A DNA stretch of 64,000 bases from Bathymodiolus japonicus methanotrophic gill symbiont. Its GTDB lineage: Bacteria; Pseudomonadota; Gammaproteobacteria; Methylococcales; Methylomonadaceae. The stretch spans positions 247,777-311,776 of the forward strand of contig NZ_BLYC01000003.1 of NCBI RefSeq assembly GCF_019721995.1, in the 5' to 3' direction. The position numbers and the translations under genes were made by a program. Below, piece by piece: positions 8,935 to 19,364 of the stretch. Each line of letters begins with the position of its first letter. Within the stretch, counting starts at the first letter, position 1. Below the pieces are notes generated by a model, which saw nothing but the letters and a program-made list of their open reading frames with translations, was not told where the DNA came from and searched no databases.

Positions 8935-10508
8935 CTGAAGTTTCCTGGTTTTTAAAGCATAAGAATATCAGCTAATGCCTATTTTTATTAAATATTAGAT
9001 ATTACTAATATTAATGGCGTTCCGTTGACTAAAAGCCTTGAACTCTTTTTAAAAACAACAGGTTAATCGTGAATGAGGCCTGGTTTTAGTGTATAATGAA
9101 AGTTTCTAACACATTGATTATACAAATAAAACGACCTCATTCATGTTCATTTTACGCGATATTTTACTCCCGCTTCAAGATCATTTTTCCAAAACCACTT
9201 TAGGCCGCGAACGAGCCTCTCTGTTTGTTTACACGATCCTGTCTATTCTCGTTCCCTTTACGTCGTCGATGACATCTAATCTTTGGCGTTGCCTTGATAC
9301 GTTGTTTGGGTTTGAGATCAAGAATAAGCGCTTTTACACTTTCATGGCTTCTTCAACTTTGCCGTGGCCTGGGCTGTGGAAAACTATCTGGGAGCTGATT
9401 CCGTCTCCTGAAACAGATGGGCGCATATTGGTTGCACTGGATGACTCCATTATCACTAAAGTAGGCAAAAATATCTTCGGCTGTGAAGCCATTTTTGACC
9501 TCGCGGCCGAATCAAAGCAAATATCCATGGGCACAAAATATTGTATCGGTAGGGTTGCTGAAACAGGTCAAAGGTCGCTGGGCGTGCTTATTTTTAGATT
9601 TCCGATTTTATCTGCCCTTAAAAACAATTCAGGCAAAAAAAGAAACCGCCACGATAAGAGGTGATGTCGTTCCTTTCCAGACCAAGATGGCTCAGGCGGC
9701 TCAAATGCTGATTGCAATTGCAATTGCAATTGCAGAACATTTTTCCACCGCTCCGATATTGACAGTCACTGATAGCTGGTTTGGCAACAATGGCCTATGG
9801 AAGCCTGTTTACAAAGCTATCGGAAGCCGGTTTAATATTCTCTCTAGGTTAAGGTGCAATAATGTACTGTACGATCGTCCAGAAAAAAGAAAACCCAAGC
9901 AGAGGGGGCGGAATAAAAAGTACGGGTAGCGTCTGGGGTCAGCCACAGACATGGCAAAAACAGTACAACAAAAGGCCCGATCGTATACCGTGAATCTCTA
10001 TGGAAAACAGCGTGAAGTCAGGGCTTATAGTCGCGTTGTCATGCTGAAAACATTGAAACGACCCGTTCAGGTTGTCTGGGTGTTTCGTCGCACACAGTGG
10101 ATTGCTTTGTTTACGACCGATCTAAGTTTATCCGTCACACAGATTATTGAGTATTATGGTGCGCGATGGAAAATAGAATCCGGGTTCAAAGAGCTCAAGC
10201 AAGACATAGGGAGTCAGAAAAGTCAGTGTCGAAATGCGCAGGCAGTGACCAACCATTTGAACTTCTGTATGATGGCAACAACGCTGACGTGGATTTACGC
10301 GGATCGTTTAAAAACCGATCCGGAACGTCGGCACAAAGTGAAGGGGCGAGCCAGTTTCGCCTTTTCAGATATCCGCCGCATCATTGCCGAAGCGGCTTTG
10401 GATCCGGATTTTGAAAGGGTTTGCCCCAAATACAGCAGCTCCCCTGTAAATTCGGTGGTAGCCGTTTTATTGCGAATGGTTGCTTGATGAATTTCTAAGA
10501 AACTTCAG
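8935..10508 (+). mobile_element. ISa copy 1 (IS4-like) with 8-bp TSD
   Basis: 1574 bp between CTGAAGTTTC and GAAACTTCAG, flanked by direct repeat ATATAGAA. Compared with the copy at 54635 it carries an expanded run of (CAATTG) units, 12 bp longer, and a private 5-bp deletion near 9509. It separates the ISc copy from the bcp upstream region. Confidence 0.93.
9143..10487 (+). pseudogene. ISa IS4-family transposase, frameshifted
   Basis: Three pieces (9143 onward, 9483 onward, 9951 onward) cover one about 440-aa IS4-type DDE transposase. Motifs are LVALDDSI, VTDSWFGNNG and the Y-(2)-R-(3)-E-(6)-K signature in YYGARWKIESGFKELK. A 5-bp loss near 9509 shifts the frame, and a TAG near 9927 replaces CAG found in the other copy. 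Not functional as read. Confidence 0.9.
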
Positions 10509-10654
10509 ATATAGAACTGGTGCGTAATAAATTAAATGCTAAAAAGCCGGACGTTGAAACTTGATTCTTAGACTAATTTTAAGGTTTTTATACGCGCAAA
10601 ATTCAGTGATAATCAAATTGTTCGATTTTAATTAATAAAAACGAAGGAGTTAAT

Positions 10655-11134
10655 ATGTTAGAAAAAAACCAGATGGCCCCGGAATTCAGCTCGATCAATC
10701 AGGATGAAAAAGGCGTTGAGCTTGTTTCTTTTAAAGGCAGCAAGAATGTTGTGTTGTATTTCTACCCTAAGGATGACACCCCTGGCTGCACCATAGAGGC
10801 GAATGATTTTACTGCCTTGGCAAATGAATTTGCTGCACTGGACACGGTGGTTATCGGTGTCAGCAAAGATTCCTGCGCCAGCCATGCCGACTTTATTGCA
10901 AAATTTGGTTTAAAGCTGGATTTGCTTGCAGATGAAAGTGGCGAGCTATGTGTTAAGTATGATGTCTGGCGGGAAAAGGTAAAAAATGGCGAGACCACGA
11001 TGGCTATTCTTCGGTCTACTTTTATTATTGATAAACAAGGAAAGTTAGTCGAAGCCTTATATGGCGTTAATCATGAAGGACACGTTCAAGCCATGCTAGA
11101 AAGAGTCAAGCAGCTACAATATCGTGGCAGCTAG
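10655..11134 (+). CDS. bcp: Thiol peroxiredoxin, Bcp/PrxQ type
   Basis: A 159-aa cytoplasmic peroxiredoxin that reduces hydroperoxides. The peroxidatic cysteine lies in DDTPGCT (about residue 45), with upstream LYFYPKD. The classical second cysteine five residues later (C50 of E. coli Bcp) is Asn here (PGCTIEANDF). A cysteine equivalent to C99 (ESGELCVKYDVW) and one in SKDSCASH are present. It may therefore use a different resolving cysteine or a 1-Cys mechanism. A good ribosome site (GAAGGAG) precedes the ATG. It is monocistronic; its upstream region was cut by ISa at 10508. Confidence 0.93.
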   Translation: MLEKNQMAPEFSSINQDEKGVELVSFKGSKNVVLYFYPKDDTPGCTIEANDFTALANEFAALDTVVIGVSKDSCASHADFIAKFGLKLDLLADESGELCVKYDVWREKVKNGETTMAILRSTFIIDKQGKLVEALYGVNHEGHVQAMLERVKQLQYRGS

Positions 11135-11506
11135 TAAAGTAATAGGCTAAGTTCTTACTTTAATATTGGGGCGTAGGCTTTAGCCTGCACGGGGCAATAG
11201 CAGTACAGGCGATTGCAGCGCTCATATACTGAACTTTACTGCGATACTTATGACGCTTTAATACTATGTATATCATCAGTGTTCCCATTGAAAGAAGAAG
11301 TACCTAAACAAAGCAGCCTATAACCTACCTGAAGGTAGCACCACTCGAATATTTCCATCTTTTTGATTTTAATCACTTATAACAGCAAATAGATACTCTG
11401 TAGGCACCGTAAAAAAACAACAAATAATTTCAAATAAAGCTTGCATTTTCCGAAAAGATTTTTCTAAAAATTTCCGTTTTAATCACCTCATAAACGGATA
11501 TCACCC

Positions 11507-12636
11507 ATGCTTAAAGACCTACCACCCTCTGAACATATTCACCAACACTGCAATGAAAGTATGGAACGTGCCCTGTTAGCAGAGCGTCATCCTTTGTGGG
11601 CTCGTTCATGCCCAGAGTTGAAGGATATCGACTTTATTCGCCTTGGGTTATTACGCTGTATCAGTGTAGTCGATAGTGGTCGCCATTTCCTCCAAACCAA
11701 TGAACAGATTTATGGCCAGCTGCTTCCCCACTCAACGTATTTTAAATCACTGAAGTCGCATAGACGAACAAGTATGCTTGAGGCATTTGAACAGCAGAGC
11801 TATCATCTTCACGCTGAAACACTTCTATCGCAAGGCATTGATTATCTTAAAGCATTCCCGGAACTTGACGAATACACCATAGAAGCAGCGGATGGACATT
11901 TTATTGATCATGCCTGCCATACTGAAAAAAACAGCAATCGGGGAGTCGCTATTTTTGCGAAAGCTTGTTTTGGGCATCCCAGCCCAAGCAAGCAGCAAAA
12001 ACTTAACGCGACCACTTATGCCTCCGGCGGCCCCGATTCGTCCTCGTCACCTCGTCCCGACCCAACAAGGGGTCGGAACATAGGCTCCAAATGACTTGAC
12101 GCCGTGTCGGATGGCCTTTTATTTTGTCTCCACCTTCGCTAACGCTCAGACTCCGACAAAATAACGGCCCTACGGCTATCGCGGACTAAAAATCATCACT
12201 TCGCTTAGGCTCCGTTTCCCTGATTTTCAGCGGGGGAAAGTTTATGCGGCCGGGGGGATTTACGCGTTGAATCTCAGAAGTGGGTTGCTCAGATTTCTTT
12301 GTCTGGTGACAAACGGAACTCAGAGACATCAAGAAATACCTCTGTTACGAGATCATATTGAAAAGCAAAACAAGGGAAATAACCGCTCTCAGAAACATCT
12401 CTATGTCTACGATAAAGCCGTCACCGACTTTGTCTGGTGGGATCGGCAGAAACGACATGCTAATTACATGATTTCAATGCTAAAAGAAAATTCAATTGCG
12501 ACTCTGGTTGAGTCTATCCCTTTTGACTCCCTCCATGAGATCAATACAGGGGTTGAAGCATACAGTGTGTACGAAAACAAGGGCATCAAATTTAACGTGG
12601 TGGATTACCGTAATCCAGAAACCGGAAAACTTCACC
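11507..12636 (+). pseudogene. ISb transposase interrupted by SE-A
   Basis: The reading frame runs to HTEKNS at 11937, continues into SE-A, and resumes after 12232 with GKVYAAGGIYALNLRSG. Excising exactly 11938-12232 restores the frame seen in the copy at 25251. The C-terminus is lost at 12636. Confidence 0.88.
11938..12232 (+). mobile_element. SE-A (295 bp) in ISb
   Basis: Left flank AACAGCAA and right flank GGGGAAAG are contiguous in intact ISb, so the insertion is scarless with no duplication. The element starts TCGGGGAGTCGC and ends TGATTTTCAGCG. Right flank +4 is G. Internal hairpins include CCGACCC/GGGGTCGG and GCTTG..TGGGC/GCCCAAGCAAGC. Confidence 0.9.
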
Positions 12637-12642
12637 TAACTC

Positions 12643-12804
12643 TTTCACTCGATGTTCAAGTTTTCAGCTATAACTGGGCTAAGAAAAGTAAATTTTTCCG
12701 GCTTTGTTTTATAAGTGATTGATTTATAATGATGTTGATGCTTTCTTTATCAGTAAAATTATAAATAAAATCAATCAGTTAAAAAACTTGAACATCGAGT
12801 TTCA
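12643..12804. mobile_element. MITE-c copy 1 with TTTCA duplication
   Basis: Element proper 12648-12799, 152 bp, non-coding. Its ends CTCGATGTTCAAGTTTT match ISc. The 5-bp direct repeat TTTCA on both sides lies within ISc sequence. ISc itself makes a 5-bp duplication (TATAA at 28597), so ISc transposase is the likely mobiliser. Confidence 0.9.
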
Positions 12805-13322
12805 GCTTATCACCAGGATCTGGAAACTCTAGCAATGACGTGATGAACTCAAGCAGTACATCCATTTGAGACTTGCGCTGTAAGCTTCCTACGGTATACG
12901 CAGGTAGTTTGCTTTCAATGCGGGCTATTTGCTCTGGGTGAAGGAGAAGGCAATGGTCAAACAAAAGACTCAGAATCAGGCCACGGCTTGATCCCTCTTC
13001 ATCTAATTGTTTGGCCTCACGCCCCCATCCTTCATAAAGCTTCCAGTCCTCAAAGAAAACCTCAATCAGCCATCTCAACGTATAGGCTTGAATAATATCT
13101 TGTGTGCGCCAAGTCAGGTCTGTCGCCACTAAATAGCGATAGTCGTTTTCACCGTCATATTTTAAGGCAATGACAAAGCGTTTTTTACTGTGAGAACTCA
13201 CCTTTAATCGTGCACTGCTGACAGTCACTTTAATCTCTTTGCCGCCACGTACACGTATTATCTGATCAATGCCTTTGTTAATCGAATTAAAGTAGCTCTC
13301 GACTGACCTTATTCTACCTCTA

Positions 13323-14756
13323 TAGACTTTCAGAAAATTAATTTCCGAACAAACAAAAACGACAGAGGGGAAACTGGCTTATAATTTTCGTCCCAACACT
13401 AACGGAAACAGTCAAAAATGGTATCCCTCACTTTTTCAAAGTCAATTGTAGACCGACTAAAAAAAAATATGGCGACAGCTCTCAAGCTAAGTAATATTTG
13501 TTTATATCGATTAACTCAAGCTCTACTCTGGTTCAGTGAATGCATGGGAATCAAAGAAATAGCACGCCTAATGGGAGTCTGTGAAAAAACCATTATAAAT
13601 TGGCTGAAAACATTCATGCATAAAGGTGTCGGTTGGTTAATAGGGCAACACTATCAAGGACGTGGTCGGAAGTCAAAGTTAACTAAAGACCAGAAAAATA
13701 TATTGGTTGAGATTGATAAAGAAAGGCCCAGAAGACTATGGATTTCATTGTGGAATATGAATACTGCGATGATTGGCCGAGCTTATTTGTTTAAAATTTG
13801 AAGTTCGTTTATAAACTTGAACTATTTATCGAAGCCTAATGAAAAAACTGCGCTTCAGTATCAAAAAGCTCGTTTTTGTTGACTGGATCGCCAAGAATAA
13901 GAAAGTACGAGCTTGACAAGAAAAACGTGGGCTGGACAAACATTGCTGCCATTATGGAAAAAGGCGGTAGAAAGAAAAGAGTGTCGTTTTTTTCGGTTGA
14001 TGAGGTTGTCATTTTCTATTGGGTTCATTGGCACGAACCTGGGCTCCAATAGGAAGCAACCACATTGAAAACATCAGGGTTCGAAAAGGGTTGAAAATGT
14101 TTGGTACGATCGAACTCGAAGGAGGGAGTTTTCATACCGAGAATCATTGGCTTATGAGATAAAACCAAGTCACTTAGACTTTAAGAAGCTGGGCTGCCTC
14201 AAGAATTTTTTAGCTATTCTTAAAAGCTTAAAAAATAGAAATATCCAACACAGAAGCTTTTTATGGAAGCGATATATTCTTTGCCGACAACGTCCTTAAT
14301 CGAGAGTTATAAGCCCATGAAAATATTACAACAGCCTGAAACATCTGGGCTGGCGTTGTAATGGTGAAAGGCTATGTTGAGTTTTTTAACACAATGCTGG
14401 CTTATTATAAAGGCAAGATATTCTAATTGAAGATGGTGCCCCTATCATGGGAAGCGGTGTTATTAACTTTAAGTTAGCTAATTGACTAGAATCGTTTGAC
14501 AAGTAAACGTCTCCCTGCCGTTCTCGCCGGATTTTAATCCGATTGGAAATTATGGAAAAATTACGAAACGCGATTCGAACTCCTATGAAGTAATTTTAAA
14601 ACTTTGAAGATCTTCAGATTCGTTGTGCAAACTTTTACACTTTATGTATGCGCCATAAAGTGATTTTTGTGTTATGCAAAAATTGCGGGAAGATTTTCGT
14701 TGTTTACCGCCTAAGTTTAAGCGCTCCAAATTTGGAAATTATTTACTGAGAAACTA
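13323..14756 (+). mobile_element. ISd copy 1 (IS630-like), degenerate
   Basis: Starts TAGACTTTCAGAAAATTAATT after a TA and ends near ACTGAGAAACTA. The first about 350 bp match other copies almost exactly. From about 13690 dozens of single-base indels appear. The transposase (start 13418, MVSLTFSKSIVDRLKKN) is broken from residue about 95 onward. The surrounding ISc sequence resumes at 14757. Confidence 0.82.
13418..14712 (+). pseudogene. ISd transposase, many frameshifts
   Basis: The N-terminal HTH (MGIKEIARLMGVCEKTIINW) is intact to about 13690. Downstream, recognisable pieces of the IS630 DDE domain (IEDGAP, PLPF/SPDFNPI) are scattered over different frames. Confidence 0.75.
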
Positions 14757-15606
14757 TTATTCCAATATTTGGTTTTTACGTAATTGGCTAATCACCTTCG
14801 AGCCTCCAGATTCTTTAGCGGCTCGTCCATAAAGGCGTTTTACCATACAGCGATCAAGCCAGTACCGCCTTTAATTTTAATCAAAGGCTAATGCGCAACT
14901 TTAAAACTCCTTTTAATAAGCCTAAATGCAATCTCTGTTTTGGTCGGGTAGGCACGTTCACGTTTCGTGCTTAAATAGGCCCATCTTTTTTGTGCTATAC
15001 CCTCTTTTTCAACCGTTTATCTTCTTTTATCCCACTGCTTTAAGGGGCTGGATCCGTCATTAAAAGAAAAAAACACGGCAGGCACTGTATGGATGATGTT
15101 AACTAGCAGCAATATACTACGTTTTGGCCCTCATACCGCGCCGGAAGCCTTGTGTTTCTGCTTGTAAACTTTATAAATACGTTTTGTAGACTTAGAATCG
15201 TTGCTCGGTCGATTCATCAAAGGCCAACACACCTTCAAGTAATGCCATAACGTTTTTAAAATTAAGACCACACTCACCCTAGCAACCAGGTCCCGGGTAG
15301 ACTTGCTTTAACGAAACACCCAGGGATATGCGGCTACTTTGCAATCTCCCAGGCCTTGCTCGCTCAAACTTAGCCCATCAAACAGAGTTCATTAGCAGTA
15401 ATGCCCGTTAAACAATTGCCCAACCAATTCGGCTTGAATCCGTGGTCAAAGAGGCTCCGGGTTTAGCTTGATTGACGCATCATTTAAATCGTCAATATAT
15501 CTTTGGATCAAGTGGCTGGGGCATTATTAACATGGGCTTACACCGAAAAATTACAACAATCTCGGAATACTATTTTAACCTTCTCATATCAAAAAATTGA
15601 ACATCG

Positions 15607-15758
15607 ATTAAAAGTAATTTTCAAGAAACTAAACGTTGGTCTTCCAATCCCCGCTCCCCACTTGAAGATCAAATGCGCCTGACTGCAATGAGCTATAATG
15701 TAATGCGCGTGTTTGAAGAGATTTCAAAAACACAACAGCCAGATTGATTCATTCCTCT
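15607..15758 (+). mobile_element. ISb remnant, corrupted
   Basis: Matches the ISb segment encoding SNFKETKAWSSNTRSLENQM with several inserted and lost bases, and ends near ATTGATTCAT. It continues the ISb copy that begins at 11274. 15759-15870 contains only a degraded palindrome remnant. Confidence 0.7.
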
Positions 15759-15870
15759 ATTAAAAAATTTAACTACCACGCTTATAAAACGTGGGGTTTA
15801 AATTCGCCTAACGCCGTTCCTCAGCAAAACCCTATGGGGCCTTGCGAAAATAAGATCAAGTTGTTCCGCA

Positions 15871-16444
15871 CGCTGAAAATCAGGGACCGAGCCTAAGCGA
15901 AGTGATGTTTTCAGCGCGCCATGCTACCTCACGAAATTCGTTACTCCTGTCGCCGTAATTCGTTCACCTCGCAGGCGAATAGGAGGATGCTCCAGCCGCC
16001 CTGCTTCCGCCACAGACTAGCACTAAAGCACTATCATGCGCTACCACAATGGCCTTCTACGGCTATTCGGGATAAATTTTTTAGCCTCCCTCGCTTTTCC
16101 GCCCACCGCGCTATCGCGCCCTTCTGGATTGGCAAATTCCCCTGCGCCTTCTGGAGACCTAATCAGCCCGTCCGGGGCTGACAGCGTTAGTCACGCGATA
16201 GCCGTAGGGCCGTTATTTTGTCGTAGTCTGACGTTAGCAAGGTCGGAGACAAAATAAAAGCCATCCGACCGACACGCGTCCAAGTCATTTGGGAGCCTTG
16301 GTCCACCCCTTGTTAACGGGGTCGGGACGAGGTTGACGAGGACGAATCGGGGCCGCCGGAGGCATAAGTGGTCGCGTTAAGTTTTTGCTGCTTGCTTGGG
16401 CTGGGATGCCCAAAACAAGCTTTCGCAAAAATAGCGACTCCCCA
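15871..16444 (-). mobile_element. SE-A (minus) containing SE-B', both degraded
   Basis: CGCTGAAAATCAGGG at 15871 starts an SE-A read on the minus strand. It is interrupted at 15912 by an SE-B' (to 16196) and continues to GACTCCCC at about 16443. Many indels occur relative to other copies. In the SE-A orientation the flank is TGCG (G at +4). Confidence 0.78.
15912..16196 (+). mobile_element. SE-B' nested inside SE-A (degraded)
   Basis: Begins CAGCGCGCCATGC (one G lost) and ends GGGGCTGACAGCG. It lies between the GATTTT and TTAGTCC parts of SE-A. The right flank TTAG again has G at +4. It is about 25 bp longer than the 260-bp standard because of scattered insertions. Confidence 0.75.
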
Positions 16445-16772
16445 AATATTTTAGTGGTTATTTATTTTCTTGGAACTTTACATACTTTCTTATCATTTCT
16501 GCATCCATACCTACGGTATCAACACAGTAACCAGCCGACCAAAAATGATTCCCCCAATACTTCTTTGTTCGCAAGCACGGAAATTTCTGGAAAGCTTGAA
16601 TTGCAGTTTTTCCTTTTACTCTTCCAGCTATATCTGATACTGAAACCTTGGGGGTATTTTTACAAGTAAGTGGACATGATCAGTTTGTACATTTAATTCG
16701 ATAACTTCACATCCAGCTCTCTCTCTGTATGAGCATAAATGCTTTGATAAACATACTTAGTTGCCTGGCAAT
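16445..16772 (-). pseudogene. IS200/IS605 Y1 transposase remnant
   Basis: On the minus strand, fragments in shifting frames read VQTDHVHLLVKIPP and KYWGNHFWSAGYCVDTVG-like segments, ending near MRKYVKF. These are typical of the single-domain HUH tyrosine transposase TnpA of IS200/IS605. The N-terminus is missing and at least two indels break it. It directly truncates rpiA. This family transposes as single-stranded DNA without target duplication. Confidence 0.65.
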
Positions 16773-17023
16773 TAGTGCAGCAGAGCCTGACGCAACTTGG
16801 CGGACAAGGGGGCTTACGGAAAAATAGCAAGGCTAGTGGCCTGGCAGTCACGTCGTATGGTAGTTTAGTGCTGGATATGCGCTTTAATACAATTCTGGAT
16901 GTGGCCGAATTAAATGCATTATTAAGCGCTACGCCGGGAGTAGTTGAGCATGGTGTTTTTTATCGGCTGGCTAGTGCTGTACTTTTAGCTAATAACGGAG
17001 TGGTTCAGGAAATTCAAAGCTGA
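16773..17023 (+). pseudogene. rpiA: Ribose-5-phosphate isomerase A, 3' fragment
   Basis: The last about 80 residues of RpiA: SLTQLGGQ, then SLVLDMRFNTILDVAEL and the family-typical end TPGVVEHGVFYRLASAVLLA. The N-terminal two thirds, including the active site, are replaced by the IS200-like remnant. The intact enzyme interconverts ribose- and ribulose-5-phosphate. Confidence 0.75.
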
Positions 17024-17039
17024 ATTTAACAGGTGAAAA

Positions 17040-17210
17040 ATGTTTGATTTATCAAAATTTATATTAAAAGCATCTCTGTCCTTTACTCTGTTGGGACTAG
17101 CGGGTTGCGCGGGGGAAATTATTGAAGAGGGTTTTTATGACCCAGACTCCCGTGCTGCTGAAGCCTGGCGCGATGAGCATACCGGGGGTGGTGAGGAACC
17201 TGGGGCCTAA
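17040..17210 (+). CDS. Small lipoprotein (56 aa)
   Basis: The ATG is preceded by AGGTG at a good distance. The signal peptide ends in the lipobox LAGC (residues about 20-23), followed by a short acidic tail EIIEEGFYDPDSRAAEAW. It lies 16 bp after the rpiA stop, so it was probably the last gene of that operon. Function unknown. Confidence 0.6.
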   Translation: MFDLSKFILKASLSFTLLGLAGCAGEIIEEGFYDPDSRAAEAWRDEHTGGGEEPGA

Positions 17211-17517
17211 TTCTCCGGGATATACAGGGCCGGACGGAGAGTATTCCCTGTATCCGGATAATGACCCACACTAAAGTTTGGCAACTTTGGTTTAGTGGAT
17301 CAGCAATGTGCATTAAATAGCTTGAAAGCAGGGTATACTCACCGGAAAGGTGATAAGTATTTATGATCATTATATTTAATATTCAATAGCTTATAGTGTT
17401 CAACTGCGGATTATAGGACTATAAGTAGTGAGTGACTATTAAGTTCCCAATGCATGGAATTATGCTGATTAGGCAGAGATGCGTCAATTAACGGGTGAGT
17501 ATTTTTCTAAAGCTATA
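17211..17517. other. Intergenic stretch without recognised gene
   Basis: I see no supported coding region, RNA gene or IS end. The segment separates the plus-strand lipoprotein from a minus-strand terminator. Confidence 0.4.
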
Positions 17518-17559
17518 ACGAAAAAAGGCTTCGAGGGTCTAATGATCCAGGAAGCCTTT
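17518..17559 (-). terminator. Rho-independent terminator
   Basis: Stem AAAGGCTTC/GAAGCCTTT (17524-17532 with 17551-17559). Read on the minus strand it is followed by a run of T. It is placed to end the small membrane protein gene at 17604-17771. Confidence 0.7.
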
Positions 17560-17603
17560 GGTTTTGCTGTATTGATTACGCCGCTTGATAACGGACGTTA
17601 ATT

Positions 17604-17771
17604 TCATGCGAGCTGTCCAGATCTTCTCCTTTTACGGTTCACATTAACATTACTTGCTATAGCTGCCGCTGCAAATAATGTTGATGAAATAATGAACTCA
17701 CCTGAAACAAAGCCAAATAGGCCAATAAAAAAAACAACTGCAGTTAACGCATCTTTGTATAAATCATTCAT
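17604..17771 (-). CDS. Small membrane protein (55 aa)
   Basis: ATG with upstream AGAGG on the minus strand encodes MNDLYKDALTAVVFFIGLFG and a second hydrophobic stretch (FIISSTLFAAAAIASN), then a basic end (NRKRRRSGQL). Two membrane helices with a positive C-terminus are likely. A terminator follows 45 bp downstream. Not recognised as a named family. Confidence 0.55.
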   Translation of the reverse strand: MNDLYKDALTAVVFFIGLFGFVSGEFIISSTLFAAAAIASNVNVNRKRRRSGQLA

Positions 17772-17937
17772 CAATATATCCTCTAAGGTAAATTAAGTAG
17801 GTTTTATTTAACCCACCCAGCTATTATAGTTATGATGCGTTTATTGCACAATAACACTAATTATTCATTAATTGTTTCTATATTGGAAATAATATGTCAT
17901 GAACTGGTCATATTTATGCTGTACTAGTGCAGCACTA

Positions 17938-19364
17938 TAGTTTCTCAGATAAATAATTTCCAAATTTGGAGCGCTTAAACTTAGGCGGTAACAACGAAAT
18001 CTTCCCGCAATTTTTGCATAACACAAATCACTTTACTGGCATCATGCATATAAGTGTTAAAAGTTTGCACAACTGAATCATGAAGATCTTCAAAAGTTTT
18101 AAAATACTTCATATGAGTCGAATCGCGTTTCGTATTTTTCCATAATTTCTCAATCGGATTAAAATCCGGCGAGAACGCAGGGAGACGTTCTACTGTCAAA
18201 CGATCTACATTAGCTAACTTAAATTCCTTAATAACACCGCTTCCATGATACGGGGCACCATCTTCAATTAGAATAATCTTGCCTTTATAATAAGCCAGCA
18301 ATTGTGTTAAAAACTCAACATAGCTTTCACCATTAAAACGCCCAGATGTTTCAGCGTGTTGTAATATCATTGGCTTATAACTCTCGATTAAGACGTTGTC
18401 GGCAATAGAATATATCGCTTCCATAAAAAGCTTCTGTGTTGGATATTTCTCATTTTTTAAGCTTTTAAGAATAGCTAAAAATTCTTGAGGCAGCCCAGCT
18501 TCTTTTAAAAGTCTAAGTGACTTTGGTTTTATCTCATAAGCCAATGATTCTCGGTATTGAAAACTCCCTCCTTCGAGTTCGATCGTACCAAACATTTTCA
18601 ACCCTTTTCGAATCCCTGATGTTTTCACTGTGGGTTGCTCTCCTATTGGAGCCCAGGTTCGTGCCAATGAACCCCACATAGCAAATGACACCTCATCACC
18701 GAATAAAACGACACTCTTTTCTTCTACCGCCTTTTCCATAATGGCAGGCAATGTTTCTTCCAGCCACGTTTTTCTTTCAAGCTCGTACTTTTCTTCTTCT
18801 TGGCGATCAGTCACAAAACGAGCTTTTTGATAACTGAAGCCCAGTTTTTTCATTAGGCTTGATAAATAGTTCAAGTTATAACGAACTTCAAATTTTAACC
18901 AAATAAGCTCGGCAATCATCGCAGTATTCCATATTCCACAATGAAATCCATTGTCTTCTGGGCCTTTCTTTATCAACTCAACCAATTTATTTTTCTGGTC
19001 TTTAGTTAACTTTGACTTCCGACCACGTCCTTGATAGTGTTGCCCTATTAACCAACCGACACCTTTATGCATAAATGTTTTCAGCCAATTTATAATGGTT
19101 TTTTCACAGACTCCCATTAGGCGTGCTATTTCTTTGATTCCCATGCATTCACTGAATCAGAGTAGAGCTTGAGTTAATCGATATAAACGAATATTACTTA
19201 GCTTGAGAGCTGTCGCCATATTTTTTTTAGTCGGCCTACAATTGACTTTGAAAAAGTGAGGGATACCATTTTTGACTGTTTCCGTTAGTGTTGGGACGAA
19301 AATTATAAGCCAGTTTCCCCTCTGTCGTTTTTGTTTGTTCGGAAATTAATTTTCTGAAAGTCTA
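17938..19364 (-). mobile_element. ISd copy 2 (IS630-like), TA target duplication
   Basis: 1427 bp between TAGTTTCTCAG and CTGAAAGTCTA, flanked by TA on both sides (17936-17937 and 19365-19366). Removing the IS rebuilds CAC-TA-GCTGTC, in which the TA belongs to the stop codon of the VF530-like gene on the minus strand. Confidence 0.92.
17981..19269 (-). pseudogene. ISd IS630 transposase with nonsense codon
   Basis: Full-length homology from MVSLTFSKSI to FVVTA. The N-terminal HTH lies in IKEIARLMGVCEKTIINWL. The DDE residues lie in VLFGDEVSF, ILIEDGAPYH and SPDFNPIEKLWK. Relative to the copy at 44645, TGG in LLWFSECMG is TGA here, leaving a 387-aa frame from an internal Met at 19144 that keeps most of the HTH and the whole catalytic domain. 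Confidence 0.88.

Larger units (their letters stand above)
11274..12636 (+). mobile_element. ISb copy 2, truncated and fused to ISc
   Basis: The left end CATCAGTGTTCCC is intact. The element is interrupted by SE-A at 11938 and stops at 12636, where it joins a minus-strand ISc fragment through the shared hexamer TTCACC. About 80 bp of ISb is missing between this junction and the ISb remnant at 15607. Confidence 0.88.
12631..15606 (-). mobile_element. ISc fragment, nested host of MITE-c and ISd
   Basis: A minus-strand ISc lacking about its last 190 bp (cut at TTCACC). Transposase pieces read on the minus strand at 12800-13320 (TVSSARLKVSSHSKKRF, WLIEVFFEDWKLYEG) and, heavily corrupted, at 14757-15540. 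A MITE-c (12648-12799) and an ISd (13323-14756, TA target) are inserted in it. The 14757-15606 part has many single-base insertions and losses relative to other copies. Confidence 0.8.

Noticed and set aside
11938..12083. Recurrent 60-70-residue ORFs inside SE-A (for example around RGVAIFAKACFGHPSPSKQQ)
   Set aside because: The frame starts in whatever gene lies upstream and differs between copies, lacks its own ribosome site, and the DNA is hairpin-rich. They are by-products of a non-coding repeat.
11938..12232. SE-A as a self-splicing group I or II intron
   Set aside because: It occurs in both orientations relative to the host gene (29820 and 19474 versus 11938 and 45221), the base before it is not constant, and no catalytic core of either intron class is apparent.
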